35,394 nucleotides of DNA from NCBI RefSeq assembly GCF_001295845.1, contig NZ_LJIC01000185.1:1-35394 (forward strand). The letters are read 5' to 3'. Origin of the DNA: Rhodopseudomonas sp. AAP120 (GTDB taxonomy: Bacteria > Pseudomonadota > Alphaproteobacteria > Rhizobiales > Xanthobacteraceae). A model generated the notes under the pieces. It saw nothing but the letters and a program-made list of their open reading frames with translations. It was not told the origin of the DNA and did no database searches. Both the position numbers and the translations under genes were made by a program. Below, piece after piece: positions 16,369-25,374 of the stretch. How positions within the stretch are numbered: position 1 is the stretch's first letter; each line of letters opens with the position of its first letter.

Positions 16369-17445
16369 TTACGGCGCCGGCGCGAGGCCGGCGGCATCGA
16401 GCGCCTTCTGCGCCGCGGCCATCACGTCGTCGACCGGAATGTCGCGCATGCATTTGTGGTGGACCATCCGGCAAACCGGCTTGTGGCAAGGGCGGCACGG
16501 CACGTCGGTCTTGGTCTCGATCACCGCTTCGATCGGATTGAGCGGCGCGTAATGCCAGGCACTGGTCGGGCCGAAAATGCCGAGGGTGCGGCTGCCGATG
16601 GCGGCCGAGACGTGGAGCAGGCCGGAATCGTTGGAGATCACCAGATCGGCAGCGCCCAGCCCCAGAATGCCGTTGCGCAGATCGGTGCCGGTGAGGTCGC
16701 GGGCGTTCGGGCCCGCCGCCGCGACGATCTCGCGGGCCTTTTCGGTCTCACCCGGACCGCCGATCACCCAGACGTCGAGCCCGCGGGCGGTCAGAGCCTT
16801 GGCGGCCTCGACATAATAGCTCCAGCGCTTCGATGGCCCGACCGCGCCCGGCGCCAGTGCGACGGCGGTCCGGCCCTCGAAGCCGTTGGCCTGTCGCCAC
16901 GCCGCGATGTCCTGCGTCGGCACCACCAGCTGCGGCTCCGGCCAGTCCATCGGCAGCTCGATGTTCGCCGGCAGCGCCAGCGCGGCGCAGCGGTCGATCA
17001 TCCGCGGCAGCGCTTTTTCGCCGCGCCGCCAGTCGTTCAGCAGCCCGAACCGGACTTCGCCGATGAAGCCGGTGCGCTGCGGAATGCCGGCCAGAAACGG
17101 CGCGATGGTCGATTTGAAGGTTCGCGGCATCACCAGCGACCGCCCATAGCTTTCGGTCCGCAGCCGGGCCGCCAGCGCGCGCTGCTGGTCGAGCGCGAGC
17201 TTGCCGCGGGGCAGGTCCCAGACGATGCCCTTGCGGACGCCCGGCATGTAGTCGACCAGCGGCGCGCACAGCGTCGTGGTCAATACGTCGACCGGCCGGT
17301 TCGGCCAGCGGTCCTTGAGCACCCTAACCACCGTGTGGCACCGCACGAAATCGCCGATCCACATGTAGGGGATCAGCAGAACCGGGCTGGTCTCCGAGCG
17401 GTCGGCAGCGGTGGCCAGGATGGATTTGAGTGAATCGTAATTCAT
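16369..17445 (-). CDS. waaF: LPS heptosyltransferase II
   Basis: This GT9 enzyme adds the second heptose to the LPS inner core. It has 358 aa from the ATG at 17445 (MNYDSLKSIL); the open frame continues upstream to 17769 but that part is Arg/Pro-rich non-family sequence. The motifs are LLIPYMWIGDFVRCHTVVRV near the start, ALAPGAVGPSKRW for acceptor/donor binding, and VISNDSGLLHVSAAIGS then IFGPTSAWHYAPLNP, the WaaF pattern. A Cys-rich C-terminal segment (CRPCHKPVC) is also typical of WaaF. It is first in the operon with gmhA and gmhB and divergent from hldD across 193 bp. Confidence 0.93.
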   Translation of the reverse strand: MNYDSLKSILATAADRSETSPVLLIPYMWIGDFVRCHTVVRVLKDRWPNRPVDVLTTTLCAPLVDYMPGVRKGIVWDLPRGKLALDQQRALAARLRTESYGRSLVMPRTFKSTIAPFLAGIPQRTGFIGEVRFGLLNDWRRGEKALPRMIDRCAALALPANIELPMDWPEPQLVVPTQDIAAWRQANGFEGRTAVALAPGAVGPSKRWSYYVEAAKALTARGLDVWVIGGPGETEKAREIVAAAGPNARDLTGTDLRNGILGLGAADLVISNDSGLLHVSAAIGSRTLGIFGPTSAWHYAPLNPIEAVIETKTDVPCRPCHKPVCRMVHHKCMRDIPVDDVMAAAQKALDAAGLAPAP

Positions 17446-17638
17446 TGCGAGATCTGGCGCAGGCGCCGACGGGGCACCCGGGTGAACGCGGTCCTGCCGG
17501 TTAGCGCTTGCGCCGGCTGACGTCCAGCCGTGATTTCGCCCTGATAGGGGTTCCCAAACAGCAGGGCGCCGGAGTTCAAGTTGCCTGCCCGGGCGGAGTG
17601 GGGCAAAGGTGGCCGCGTCAAATCGAGGCGGGGGAGTC

Positions 17639-18619
17639 ATGCTGCTGGTAACCGGAGGTGCCGGTTTCATCGGGTCGAATATCGTGGCGGCGCTGAACGA
17701 GGCGGGACGCAGCGATGTCGCGGTGTGCGATTTCCTCGGCCACGAGGGGAAGTGGAAGAACCTCGCCAAGCGTCAACTTGCCGACGTGGTGCCCCCCGCC
17801 GAGCTGTCCGATTGGCTGAAAGGGCGCCGGGTCGACGCCGTGTTCCACATGGGAGCGATCTCGGAGACGACCGCGACCGATGGCGATCTGGTGATCGACA
17901 CCAACTTCCGGTTGTCGATGCGGCTGCTCGACTGGTGCACCGAGAATCGCGTGCCGCTCATCTACGCCTCATCCGCCGCGACCTATGGGGACGGCGCGCA
18001 GGGCTTCGACGATGACGCCTCCTTGGCCGCTCTGAAGCAGCTTCGCCCGATGAATCTCTATGGCTGGAGCAAGCACCTGTTCGATCTGGTGGTGGCGGAG
18101 CGCGCCGCGCGGGGCGAGCGGCTGCCGCCGCAATGGGCCGGACTGAAGTTTTTCAACGTGTTCGGCCCGAACGAGTATCACAAGGGGGCGATGGCCAGCG
18201 TGCTGGCCAAGCGGTTCGACGACATCAAGGCGGGCCGCATCGTGCAACTGTTCAAGTCGCACCGCGAGGGGATCGCCGACGGCGACCAGCGACGCGACTT
18301 CATCTATGTCGACGACGTCGTCCGGGTGATGATGTGGCTGTTCGCCTCGTCCTCCGTCAGCGGCCTGTTCAATGTCGGCACCAGTCACGCCCGAAGTTTC
18401 CGCGATCTGATCCTCGCCGCTTATTCGGCGCTCGGAACGCCGCCGCAGATCGAATACATCGACATGCCAGAGCAGATTCGGGGCAGCTATCAGTATTTCA
18501 CCGAGAGCAAAGGCGATCGGCTGCGGGCCGCAGGCTACAATGGCGGCTTCACGCAGCTCGAGGATGCGGTGGCGTCCTACGTCAAGGGATATCTCGACGC
18601 TGGCGATCGCTTCCGCTGA
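17639..18619 (+). CDS. hldD: ADP-L-glycero-D-manno-heptose 6-epimerase
   Basis: This last ADP-heptose enzyme inverts C6 to give the L,D-heptose used by WaaC and WaaF. It has 326 aa from the ATG at 17639 (GGGGGAG upstream). The N-terminal NAD(P)-binding GGAGFIGS is at residues 6-13, SSAATYG precedes the catalytic Y141 and K145 (LYGWSKHLFD), and NVFGPNEYHKGAMASV is the HldD-specific substrate loop. The family's C-terminal IRGSYQYFT is present. hldE follows 24 bases downstream, so the two are surely cotranscribed. Confidence 0.96.
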   Translation: MLLVTGGAGFIGSNIVAALNEAGRSDVAVCDFLGHEGKWKNLAKRQLADVVPPAELSDWLKGRRVDAVFHMGAISETTATDGDLVIDTNFRLSMRLLDWCTENRVPLIYASSAATYGDGAQGFDDDASLAALKQLRPMNLYGWSKHLFDLVVAERAARGERLPPQWAGLKFFNVFGPNEYHKGAMASVLAKRFDDIKAGRIVQLFKSHREGIADGDQRRDFIYVDDVVRVMMWLFASSSVSGLFNVGTSHARSFRDLILAAYSALGTPPQIEYIDMPEQIRGSYQYFTESKGDRLRAAGYNGGFTQLEDAVASYVKGYLDAGDRFR

Positions 18620-18643
18620 TCGCGCTCCAACCCGTGAAGTTCG

Positions 18644-20116
18644 ATGTTCAATTTTGAGACTTTGCTGCAAGCGATCGAGAACACCACGGTTCTGTGCGTC
18701 GGCGATCTGATGCTGGACGAATTCGTCTACGGCGAGGTCTCCCGGATCTCGCCGGAGGCGCCCGCACCGGTGATCGCGGTCCAGCGCAGCGAGATCAATG
18801 TCGGCGGCGCCGGCAACGTCGCCCGCAACATCGCCGCGATCGGCGCGCGCTGCATCTTCGTCGGCCTGATCGGCGACGACGACGCCGGCCGGGTACTGAG
18901 CGCGGAGTTCGCGCGGGAGCCGCGCATCGAGCCGCTGCTGGTGCGCGATCCGACGCGCCCCACCACCCGCAAGGTGCGGTTCGTGTCCGAGCATTTCTCT
19001 ACCCATATGCTGCGCGCCGATTGGGAAACCGCGTCGGCGGTTTCCGGCGAGATCGAAACGCGCCTGCTCGACGCGATCCTGCCGCAACTCGAACGCGCCG
19101 ACATCGTGCTGCTGTCCGACTACGCCAAGGGCGTGCTGACGCCGCACCTGATCGCCCGCGTGATCGAGGCGGCACGGCAGCGCGGCAAGCGGGTGATCGT
19201 GGATCCGAAAAGCCCGAACTTCGCGACCTACCGTGGTGCAACGCTGCTGACGCCGAACCGCAAGGAATTCGTCGCGGCCACGCGCAGCGCCGCCGACTCG
19301 CTCACGGACATCGCCAGCGCCGCCCAGGAGGCGATGGCACTCGCGGATTGCGACGCGATGCTGGTGACGCAGAGCGAGCACGGCATGACGCTGGTGCCGC
19401 GCGGCGGCGAGCCGATCCACGTGCCGGCGCTGCCAGTGAAAGTCCGCGACGTCTCGGGCGCGGGTGACACGGTGGCGGCGGTCCTGGCCGTGGTGCTGGC
19501 GGCCGGCGAAGGCTGGGCCACCGCGATGCGGGCGGCGAGTGCCGCAGCCGCGGTGGCGGTCGGCAAGAACGGCACGGCCGTCGTCACGCCCGCCGAACTG
19601 CGGCGCAAGCTGCTGCCGCACGCCTCGCTCGCCGCAGAAGACAAGATCATCGGCAACTCGGCCGATCTGGATCACCGGATCGCCGAATGGCGGCGGGAAG
19701 GGCTGCGCGTCGGTTTCACCAACGGCTGCTTCGACATTCTGCATCCGGGGCACGTCAAGGTGCTGACTGCGGCGCGCGGCGCCTGCGACCGGCTGATCGT
19801 CGGGCTGAACAGCGATGCGTCGGTGCGCCGGCTGAAGGGCCCGAGCCGTCCGGTGCAGAACGAGCGCGCCCGGGCCGAGGTGCTGGCCGCGCTCGAAGCC
19901 GTCGATCTGGTGGTGATCTTCGAGGACGATACGCCGCTGAAGCTGATCACGCAGATCGTGCCCAGCGTGCTGGTCAAAGGCGGCGACTACACGCGCGAGC
20001 AGGTGATCGGCCATGAAGTGGTCGAGGCCCGCGGCGGCGAGGTGCTGCTGGTCGACATCCTGCAGGGCCACAGCACCACGTCGCTGGTCGAGAAGGCCCG
20101 CGAGGGCACGACATGA
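18644..20116 (+). CDS. hldE: Bifunctional heptose 7-phosphate kinase / heptose 1-phosphate adenylyltransferase
   Basis: This 490-aa fusion performs two ADP-heptose steps: phosphorylation at C1 of D-glycero-D-manno-heptose 7-phosphate, and, after GmhB acts, adenylyl transfer. The N-terminal PfkB/ribokinase domain (about 1-315) has [25 protein letters not shown] and the catalytic DVSGAGDT near 269-276. The C-terminal nucleotidyltransferase domain (from about 350) opens with [13 protein letters not shown] and includes [16 protein letters not shown] and KGGDY. Both domains look complete and match the E. coli-type fusion. The ATG at 18644 has only a weak Shine-Dalgarno sequence (GTGAAG), perhaps read by coupling from hldD. 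Confidence 0.97.
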   Translation: MFNFETLLQAIENTTVLCVGDLMLDEFVYGEVSRISPEAPAPVIAVQRSEINVGGAGNVARNIAAIGARCIFVGLIGDDDAGRVLSAEFAREPRIEPLLVRDPTRPTTRKVRFVSEHFSTHMLRADWETASAVSGEIETRLLDAILPQLERADIVLLSDYAKGVLTPHLIARVIEAARQRGKRVIVDPKSPNFATYRGATLLTPNRKEFVAATRSAADSLTDIASAAQEAMALADCDAMLVTQSEHGMTLVPRGGEPIHVPALPVKVRDVSGAGDTVAAVLAVVLAAGEGWATAMRAASAAAAVAVGKNGTAVVTPAELRRKLLPHASLAAEDKIIGNSADLDHRIAEWRREGLRVGFTNGCFDILHPGHVKVLTAARGACDRLIVGLNSDASVRRLKGPSRPVQNERARAEVLAALEAVDLVVIFEDDTPLKLITQIVPSVLVKGGDYTREQVIGHEVVEARGGEVLLVDILQGHSTTSLVEKAREGTT

Positions 20117-20147
20117 TACGGGCGGCGTTCTGCAAGCGAGACGAGCG

Positions 20148-22079
20148 ATGCTGACCAGGATTTCGTCGTTCACCTATCGCAACTGGCTGATCGCGATCCA
20201 TGACGCCGGGGTCACCGCGATCGCGGTGGTGCTCAGCTTCTTCCTGCGCTTCGACGGCGAAAATCTGCTCGACCGGCTGCCGCTGCTGCTGAAGATCCTG
20301 CCGTACTTCGTGATCTTCAGCTTCTTCGTCTGCTACGCGTTCCAGCTCACCACCACCAAATGGCGGTTCGTCTCGATTCCGGACCTGCTGAACATCCTGC
20401 GGGCGGCGAGCGTGCTGACGGTCGCGCTGCTGCTGCTGGACTATATCTTTCTCGCGCCGAACGTTTACGGCACGTTCTTCCTCGGCAAGACCACCATCAT
20501 CATCTACTGGTTTCTTGAGGTCAGCTTCCTGTCGGGATCGCGGCTCGCCTACCGCTATTTCCGCTACACGCGGACGCGCAACAAGGCGATGACGATGAAC
20601 GCAGCGCCGACGCTGCTGATCGGTCTCGCGGCGGATGCCGAAGTGTTTTTGCGCGGCATCGAGAGCGGGGCGGTGAAGCGGCTGTGGCCGGTCGGCGTGC
20701 TGTCGCCCTCGATGGCGGACCGCGGACAGACGATCCGCGGCATTCCGGTGCTCGGCGGCATCGACGACCTGCCGAACGTGGTCAAGGATTTCGCCGATCG
20801 CGGCCGTCCGATCGAACGGGCCGTGATGACGCCGTCGGCGTTCGAGGCCGAGGCGCAGCCGGAAGCGGTGCTGATGCGCGCGCGCAAGCTCGGCCTCGTC
20901 GTCAGCCGGTTGCCGTCGCTGGAAGAGAGCCGCGACACACCACGGCTGGCGCCGGTCGCAGTCGAGGACCTGCTGCTGCGCCCCAGCGTCAAGATCGATT
21001 ATCGCCGGCTCGAACTGCTGCTGAAAGGCAAGTCGATCGTCGTCACCGGCGGCGGCGGCTCGATCGGCTTCGAAATGTGCGATCGCGTCACCACGTTCGG
21101 CGCCGACCGGCTGCTGGTGATCGAGAACTCCGAGCCCGCTTTGCATGCGGCGATGGAGACGTTGTCCGCCAAGGTGACCCAGACGGTGGTCGAGGGCCAC
21201 ATCGCCGATATCCGGGACCGCGAGCGGATCTTTCAACTCATCACCGCCTTCAAGCCCGATCTGGTGTTTCACGCCGCCGCTTTGAAGCACGTGCCGATTC
21301 TGGAGCGCGACTGGGGCGAGGGCGTCAAAACCAACATCTTCGGCTCGGTCAACGTCGCCGACGCGGCACGCGCCGCCGGTTGCGAAGCGATGGTGATGAT
21401 CTCGACCGACAAGGCGATCGAGCCGGTGTCGATGCTCGGCCTCACCAAGCGGTTCGCCGAGATGTACTGCCAGAGCATGGATCGCGACATCGCCGCGACC
21501 GCCGGGGGCGACGCGCCGCCGATGCGGCTGATCTCGGTGCGGTTCGGCAACGTGCTGGCCTCAAACGGCTCGGTAGTGCCGAAATTCAAGGCGCAGATCG
21601 AAGCCGGCGGTCCGGTGACGGTGACGCATCCGGACATGGTGCGTTACTTCATGACGATCCGCGAAGCCTGCGATCTCGTCATCACCGCCGCCACCCACGC
21701 GCTCGATCAGCAGCATTCCGACGCGTCGGTGTTCGTGCTCAGCATGGGCCAGCCGGTGAAGATCGTCGATCTCGCCGAGCGCATGATCCGGCTCTCGGGG
21801 CTGCAGCCCGGCTACGACATCGACATCGTGTTTACCGGCGTTCGGCCTGGCGAGCGGCTGCACGAAATCCTGTTTGCCAAGCACGAGCCGTTCACTGAGA
21901 TCGGCATTCCAGGCATCGTCGCGGCGCGGCCCAACGAATTGCCGCTCGAGACGTTGCGGACCTGGCTCCAGGCGCTGGAGACGGCGATCACCGCGCGGCA
22001 GCACGACGAAGTCGTTGCGATCCTCAAGAACGCCGTCCCGGAATACAAAGCCGAGGCCGGCGTGCAGTCGCACGGCTGA
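20148..22079 (+). CDS. Membrane nucleotide-sugar 4,6-dehydratase, CapD/WbpM type
   Basis: This 643-aa protein probably converts a UDP-N-acetylhexosamine to its 4-keto-6-deoxy form for O-antigen or capsule sugars. Residues about 15-135 hold four likely transmembrane helices, then a CoA-binding-like Rossmann domain (about 150-280), then the dehydratase domain with NAD-binding GGGGSIG at 301-307. STDKAIEPVSMLGLTKR at 419-435 is the catalytic loop. Where the family has Tyr (PseB/FlaA1) or Met (WbpM) four residues before Lys434, this protein has Leu430. The start at 20148 is 31 bases after hldE, suggesting cotranscription. The upstream extension to 20013 overlaps hldE and is rejected. Confidence 0.9.
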   Translation: MLTRISSFTYRNWLIAIHDAGVTAIAVVLSFFLRFDGENLLDRLPLLLKILPYFVIFSFFVCYAFQLTTTKWRFVSIPDLLNILRAASVLTVALLLLDYIFLAPNVYGTFFLGKTTIIIYWFLEVSFLSGSRLAYRYFRYTRTRNKAMTMNAAPTLLIGLAADAEVFLRGIESGAVKRLWPVGVLSPSMADRGQTIRGIPVLGGIDDLPNVVKDFADRGRPIERAVMTPSAFEAEAQPEAVLMRARKLGLVVSRLPSLEESRDTPRLAPVAVEDLLLRPSVKIDYRRLELLLKGKSIVVTGGGGSIGFEMCDRVTTFGADRLLVIENSEPALHAAMETLSAKVTQTVVEGHIADIRDRERIFQLITAFKPDLVFHAAALKHVPILERDWGEGVKTNIFGSVNVADAARAAGCEAMVMISTDKAIEPVSMLGLTKRFAEMYCQSMDRDIAATAGGDAPPMRLISVRFGNVLASNGSVVPKFKAQIEAGGPVTVTHPDMVRYFMTIREACDLVITAATHALDQQHSDASVFVLSMGQPVKIVDLAERMIRLSGLQPGYDIDIVFTGVRPGERLHEILFAKHEPFTEIGIPGIVAARPNELPLETLRTWLQALETAITARQHDEVVAILKNAVPEYKAEAGVQSHG

Positions 22080-22093
22080 GTTTCGCGGCGCTG

Positions 22094-22315
22094 TTAGAGC
22101 ACTTCTGCTTTTCATCGAATCGGAGCTGATCCGCACCGCCTGCCACACGCACAACCTCATGGTGAGGAGGCGCGTAGCGTCGTCTCGAACCATGCGACGC
22201 AGGGAATGCGTTGCCCCATCCTTCGAGACGCCCGGCTTCGCCGGGCTCCTCAGGATGAGGACTCAGTGCTTTCGGAAAGATCGGATCGTTTCAATCAAAC
22301 GATGAACCGCTCTAA
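22094..22315. repeat. Compound intergenic repeat with TTAGAGC/GCTCTAA ends
   Basis: TTAGAGC at 22094-22100 and GCTCTAA at 22309-22315 are exact inverted ends. Inside is a second palindromic module: GGTGAGGAGGCGCG, GTCTCGAACCATG, CCATCCTTCGAGACGCCCGG, then CTCCTCAGGATGAGG. Both pieces recall dispersed repeats of Rhodopseudomonas and Bradyrhizobium, here nested. The right end overlaps the 3' end of the GtrA gene (stop at 22312). The rest of the gap 22080-22311 is repeat. Confidence 0.65.
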
Positions 22316-22773
22316 AGGTCGGAGTTCGCGGCGCGGTCGCGGTCCGCCGGCTTCGACCGGAACACCACGAAGTGCGACATCGAAAAATTGACCACGAAGC
22401 TGACGGCGATCGACAGCAGCTTGGCGGCGAACACCGGAATGAAGTGGGACAGCACCACCAGCGTTGTGGTGGCCGCGGCGACGCCGAGCGTGCCGGAGGC
22501 GACGAAGCTCAGATACGCGCTGCGCTTCAAGACCCGCCCCGATTCCGTGCGGAACGTGATCATGCTGTTCATGACGTATGAACAAGACACCGCAACGAGC
22601 CAGGCCAGGATGTTGGCCGGCACCAGCGGAAGCTGCAGAGCCTCGTAGGCGAGCGTGAACACCGCGAGGTCGATCAGCGCGTTGATGACGCCGATCCCGG
22701 CGAAGCTGATGATCTTCGCGATCATCGGCCGGGAGCGCCGGTGCTCACGCAAGCGATTGTACAACGACTTCAT
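22312..22773 (-). CDS. GtrA-family membrane protein
   Basis: This 153-aa protein has four predicted transmembrane helices (around residues 20-40, 50-72, 88-110 and 115-140) and the GtrA-family pattern: FAGIGVINALIDLAVF at the start, SYVMNSMITFRTE in the loop and NFSMSHFVVF near the end. GtrA proteins are thought to help move undecaprenyl-phosphate-linked sugars across the inner membrane, or to assist a partner glycosyltransferase in O-antigen glucosylation. No GtrB-like glycosyltransferase is beside it. It is convergent with the CapD-like gene. Confidence 0.88.
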   Translation of the reverse strand: MKSLYNRLREHRRSRPMIAKIISFAGIGVINALIDLAVFTLAYEALQLPLVPANILAWLVAVSCSYVMNSMITFRTESGRVLKRSAYLSFVASGTLGVAAATTTLVVLSHFIPVFAAKLLSIAVSFVVNFSMSHFVVFRSKPADRDRAANSDL

Positions 22774-22960
22774 TGGACGTCGATCCTGCTGCGCTCGATC
22801 GGGCTAGATAGCAGCAAGGATCGGGCAAGTCCGTATCTTTCGAGGAACTGCTGGCTGCGTTCCGGAGACTGTTGCACGGGGCGCTCATCCTGCGCGGCGT
22901 GATCACGGCCTTGCGCTCCGCTGGCCGCCGGAATGCGCCGGGGATCATCAAGGCTTCGGA

Positions 22961-23989
22961 TCATGCTTGGGCCGGTGATTGGTGGCGGGGACGGCCGAAC
23001 CGAGCCAGGACGAACGCGACGGCGGCGCCGCCGGCGAGCAGCATGGCGGCGTCGATCGCTGCCGAACCGAACGCGACCGAGACGCCGGCGAGCGCAGCCA
23101 GCAGCAGATTGAGCCCGAACACCCGCCCGACCACGCCGAGCACGGGGAATCCATTGTCGGTCGCGCGCTGGTAGAAATGCGTCCGGTGCGCCTCCCAGAA
23201 GGCTTCGCGTTTCGCGATGCGGCGAACCAGCGTCAGCGTGCTGTCGGCGAGATAGTACAGCGGCAGCAGCACGGCCGCTGCGAGGTGACCGTTCCCGGCC
23301 AGTTGCAGCAGGCACCAGCCGAGCAGCAGGCCGACCGGCAGGCTGCCGACGTCACCGAGAAACACCCGCGCGACCGGGCGATTGAAGGGGGCGAAGCCGA
23401 GGATCGCTCCGCCGAGAGCGGCGGCGATCAGGGTCGCATCGGTCGGAAGCGCACCGACGACACCGAGCGCGACCAGCGCCAAGGTGATCGGGACGAGCTC
23501 GCTGACCGTCATCCAGTCGAGCCCATCCATGAAATTCACCAGGTTGACGAACCACAGCGCTGCCACCAGCAGTCCAGCGCGTTCGATCCACAGCGGCGCC
23601 ATCGGCAGGATCTGCAGGTCCGCCGGCAACGCCGCGAGCACGGCGCCGACCGCGATCGCCTGCAGCAGCAGCCGGGGCAGCACGGGGATGGGGCGGATGT
23701 CGTCGACGGTGCCGACGGCGGCGATCAGGATCGTGGCGCCGAACAGCAGCAGCGGAATCGCGGGCACCGACGCCACCAGGGTGATCGCGCCCGCCGCCAC
23801 CCCAAGGGTCGCGGCAATGACCGCAATCCCGGCGCCCTGGGGGGTGGGAATCTTGTGCGAGGAGCGGGCATTCGGGCGCGCCAGCGCGTAGCGGGCCAGG
23901 AGCGGCATGATCGCGACGATCAGCGCCGCGCAGATCAGCGCCGCCAGCGGAACGGCACCGAAAGCGACGATTGCGCCAGAGCCCGTCAT
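22961..23989 (-). CDS. WecA/MraY-type phosphoglycosyltransferase
   Basis: This 342-aa multipass membrane enzyme (about ten or eleven helices) belongs to the polyprenyl-phosphate N-acetylhexosamine-1-phosphate transferase family. It starts O-antigen or other glycan synthesis by linking a sugar phosphate to undecaprenyl phosphate. The diagnostic motifs are the Mg-binding D96-D97 (GTVDDIRP), NFMDGLDW at 152-159, FLGDVGSLPVG at 210-220, and the cytoplasmic His motif HRTHFYQRA. This is the WecA/WbpL pattern rather than MraY. The gap to the GtrA gene (22774-22960) shows no gene. It is divergent from the epimerase gene across 269 bp of apparently non-coding sequence. Confidence 0.92.
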   Translation of the reverse strand: MTGSGAIVAFGAVPLAALICAALIVAIMPLLARYALARPNARSSHKIPTPQGAGIAVIAATLGVAAGAITLVASVPAIPLLLFGATILIAAVGTVDDIRPIPVLPRLLLQAIAVGAVLAALPADLQILPMAPLWIERAGLLVAALWFVNLVNFMDGLDWMTVSELVPITLALVALGVVGALPTDATLIAAALGGAILGFAPFNRPVARVFLGDVGSLPVGLLLGWCLLQLAGNGHLAAAVLLPLYYLADSTLTLVRRIAKREAFWEAHRTHFYQRATDNGFPVLGVVGRVFGLNLLLAALAGVSVAFGSAAIDAAMLLAGGAAVAFVLARFGRPRHQSPAQA

Positions 23990-24258
23990 CTCACCCCGCC
24001 GCGACAGGATGGCGCCGAGCGCGAAGGTGTGGGGGAGATCGAAGGCCGGGGCATCGGGCTCGCTGCGGTGAAGAGGCGGCGGATGCAGCGGTCAACTGCC
24101 GATTGCGCTGCGAAAGTCGCCGTTTGGTATGGTTTTGGGGCCGATCTTGCAAGTCGGGCCACTCGGTGCTTGCCGCTCAGGCTTACCGGCGGCTAAACAG
24201 GCGCGCTTTGGGCGGCCCATTTCGACACGCGCCGGGTTGCGCCCGATCCGAGGGCTTG

Positions 24259-25242
24259 ATGGCGGAACAACCCGTATTGGTGACCGGAGCCGCAGGCTTC
24301 ATCGGCTTTCACGTCGCGCGCGAATTGCTCGATGCGGGCCGCACCGTCGTCGGTCTCGACAGTCTCAATGCTTATTACGATCCGGCGCTGAAGCGGGCGC
24401 GGCTCGCTTTGCTTCGCGAATCGCCGCGCTTCACCTTCATCCACGGCGATCTCGCCGACCGGCCGGCCACCGCGGCGCTGTTCGCCGAGCGGCGGTTTGC
24501 GGTGGTGATCCATCTCGCCGCGCAGGCGGGCGTGCGGCATTCGCTGACACACCCGCACGATTACGCCGACGCCAATCTCGAAGGCTTCCTCAACGTGCTC
24601 GAAGGCTGCCGCCACAACGGCTGCGAGCACCTGATCTACGCGTCGTCATCGTCGGTCTATGGCGCCAACACCAAGCTGCCGTTCTCGGTCGAGGATCGCA
24701 CCGATCATCCGATCAGCCTCTATGCGGCCTCCAAGAAGGCCAACGAGGTGATGGCGCATTCCTACAGCCATCTGTACCGGCTGCCGACCACCGGGCTGCG
24801 GTTCTTCACCATCTACGGCCCGTGGTATCGGCCCGATATGGCGCTGTTCCTGTTCGCCGATGCGATCACTCAGGGCCGTCCGATCAAGCTGTTCAACCAC
24901 GGCCGGATGCGCCGCGATTTCACCTATGTGGCGGATGTGACCCGCGTCGTGCTGCGGCTGATCGAGCAGGTCCCGTCGGGTGCAATCGGCCGGGCGCCGG
25001 CTCGGCTCTACAATGTCGGGAATCATCGGCCGGAGGAACTGATGCACGTGGTCGGCCTGCTCGAGCAGGAACTCGGCCGTGCCGCCGTCAAGGACATGCT
25101 GCCGATGCAGCCGGGCGATGTGCCCGAGACCTTCGCGGACGTCGACGATCTGATGCGGGACGTCGGTTTCAAGCCGGAAACGGCGATCGAGGATGGAATC
25201 CGCAGCTTCGTCGCCTGGTATCGGTCTCATTACCAAGTCTAA
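24259..25242 (+). CDS. NAD-dependent epimerase, UDP-glucuronate 4-epimerase-like
   Basis: This 327-aa extended short-chain dehydrogenase probably turns UDP-glucuronate into UDP-galacturonate for LPS or capsule. The motifs are TGAAGFIGFHVA (9-20), the family-characteristic SLNAYYDPALKRARL (35-49), SSSSVYG at 129-135, catalytic Y155 and K159 (LYAASKKANE), and TIYGPWYRPDMALFLF, all shared with CapI/LpsL-type epimerases. The start at 24259 gives the normal short N-terminus; the frame is open from 23971 but the extra 96 residues are Arg/Cys-rich and not family-like. The exact substrate is inferred from the motifs only. Confidence 0.9.
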   Translation: MAEQPVLVTGAAGFIGFHVARELLDAGRTVVGLDSLNAYYDPALKRARLALLRESPRFTFIHGDLADRPATAALFAERRFAVVIHLAAQAGVRHSLTHPHDYADANLEGFLNVLEGCRHNGCEHLIYASSSSVYGANTKLPFSVEDRTDHPISLYAASKKANEVMAHSYSHLYRLPTTGLRFFTIYGPWYRPDMALFLFADAITQGRPIKLFNHGRMRRDFTYVADVTRVVLRLIEQVPSGAIGRAPARLYNVGNHRPEELMHVVGLLEQELGRAAVKDMLPMQPGDVPETFADVDDLMRDVGFKPETAIEDGIRSFVAWYRSHYQV

Positions 25243-25374
25243 TGTGGCCCGGCGGCCTCAGGGAACGTTGTAATTGTCTGAATCAAAACGTGTTTGGGCA
25301 GTTTCCGAGCATCATCGCCACATCTGTGACGCCGTGCTAGGAAGCCGCATCCCCAACTACCGAGGCATCCTGCC

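Noticed and set aside
17969-20173. 734-aa frame antisense to hldD and hldE
   Set aside because: It is a long open frame produced by high GC at third positions of two confident genes; no motifs.
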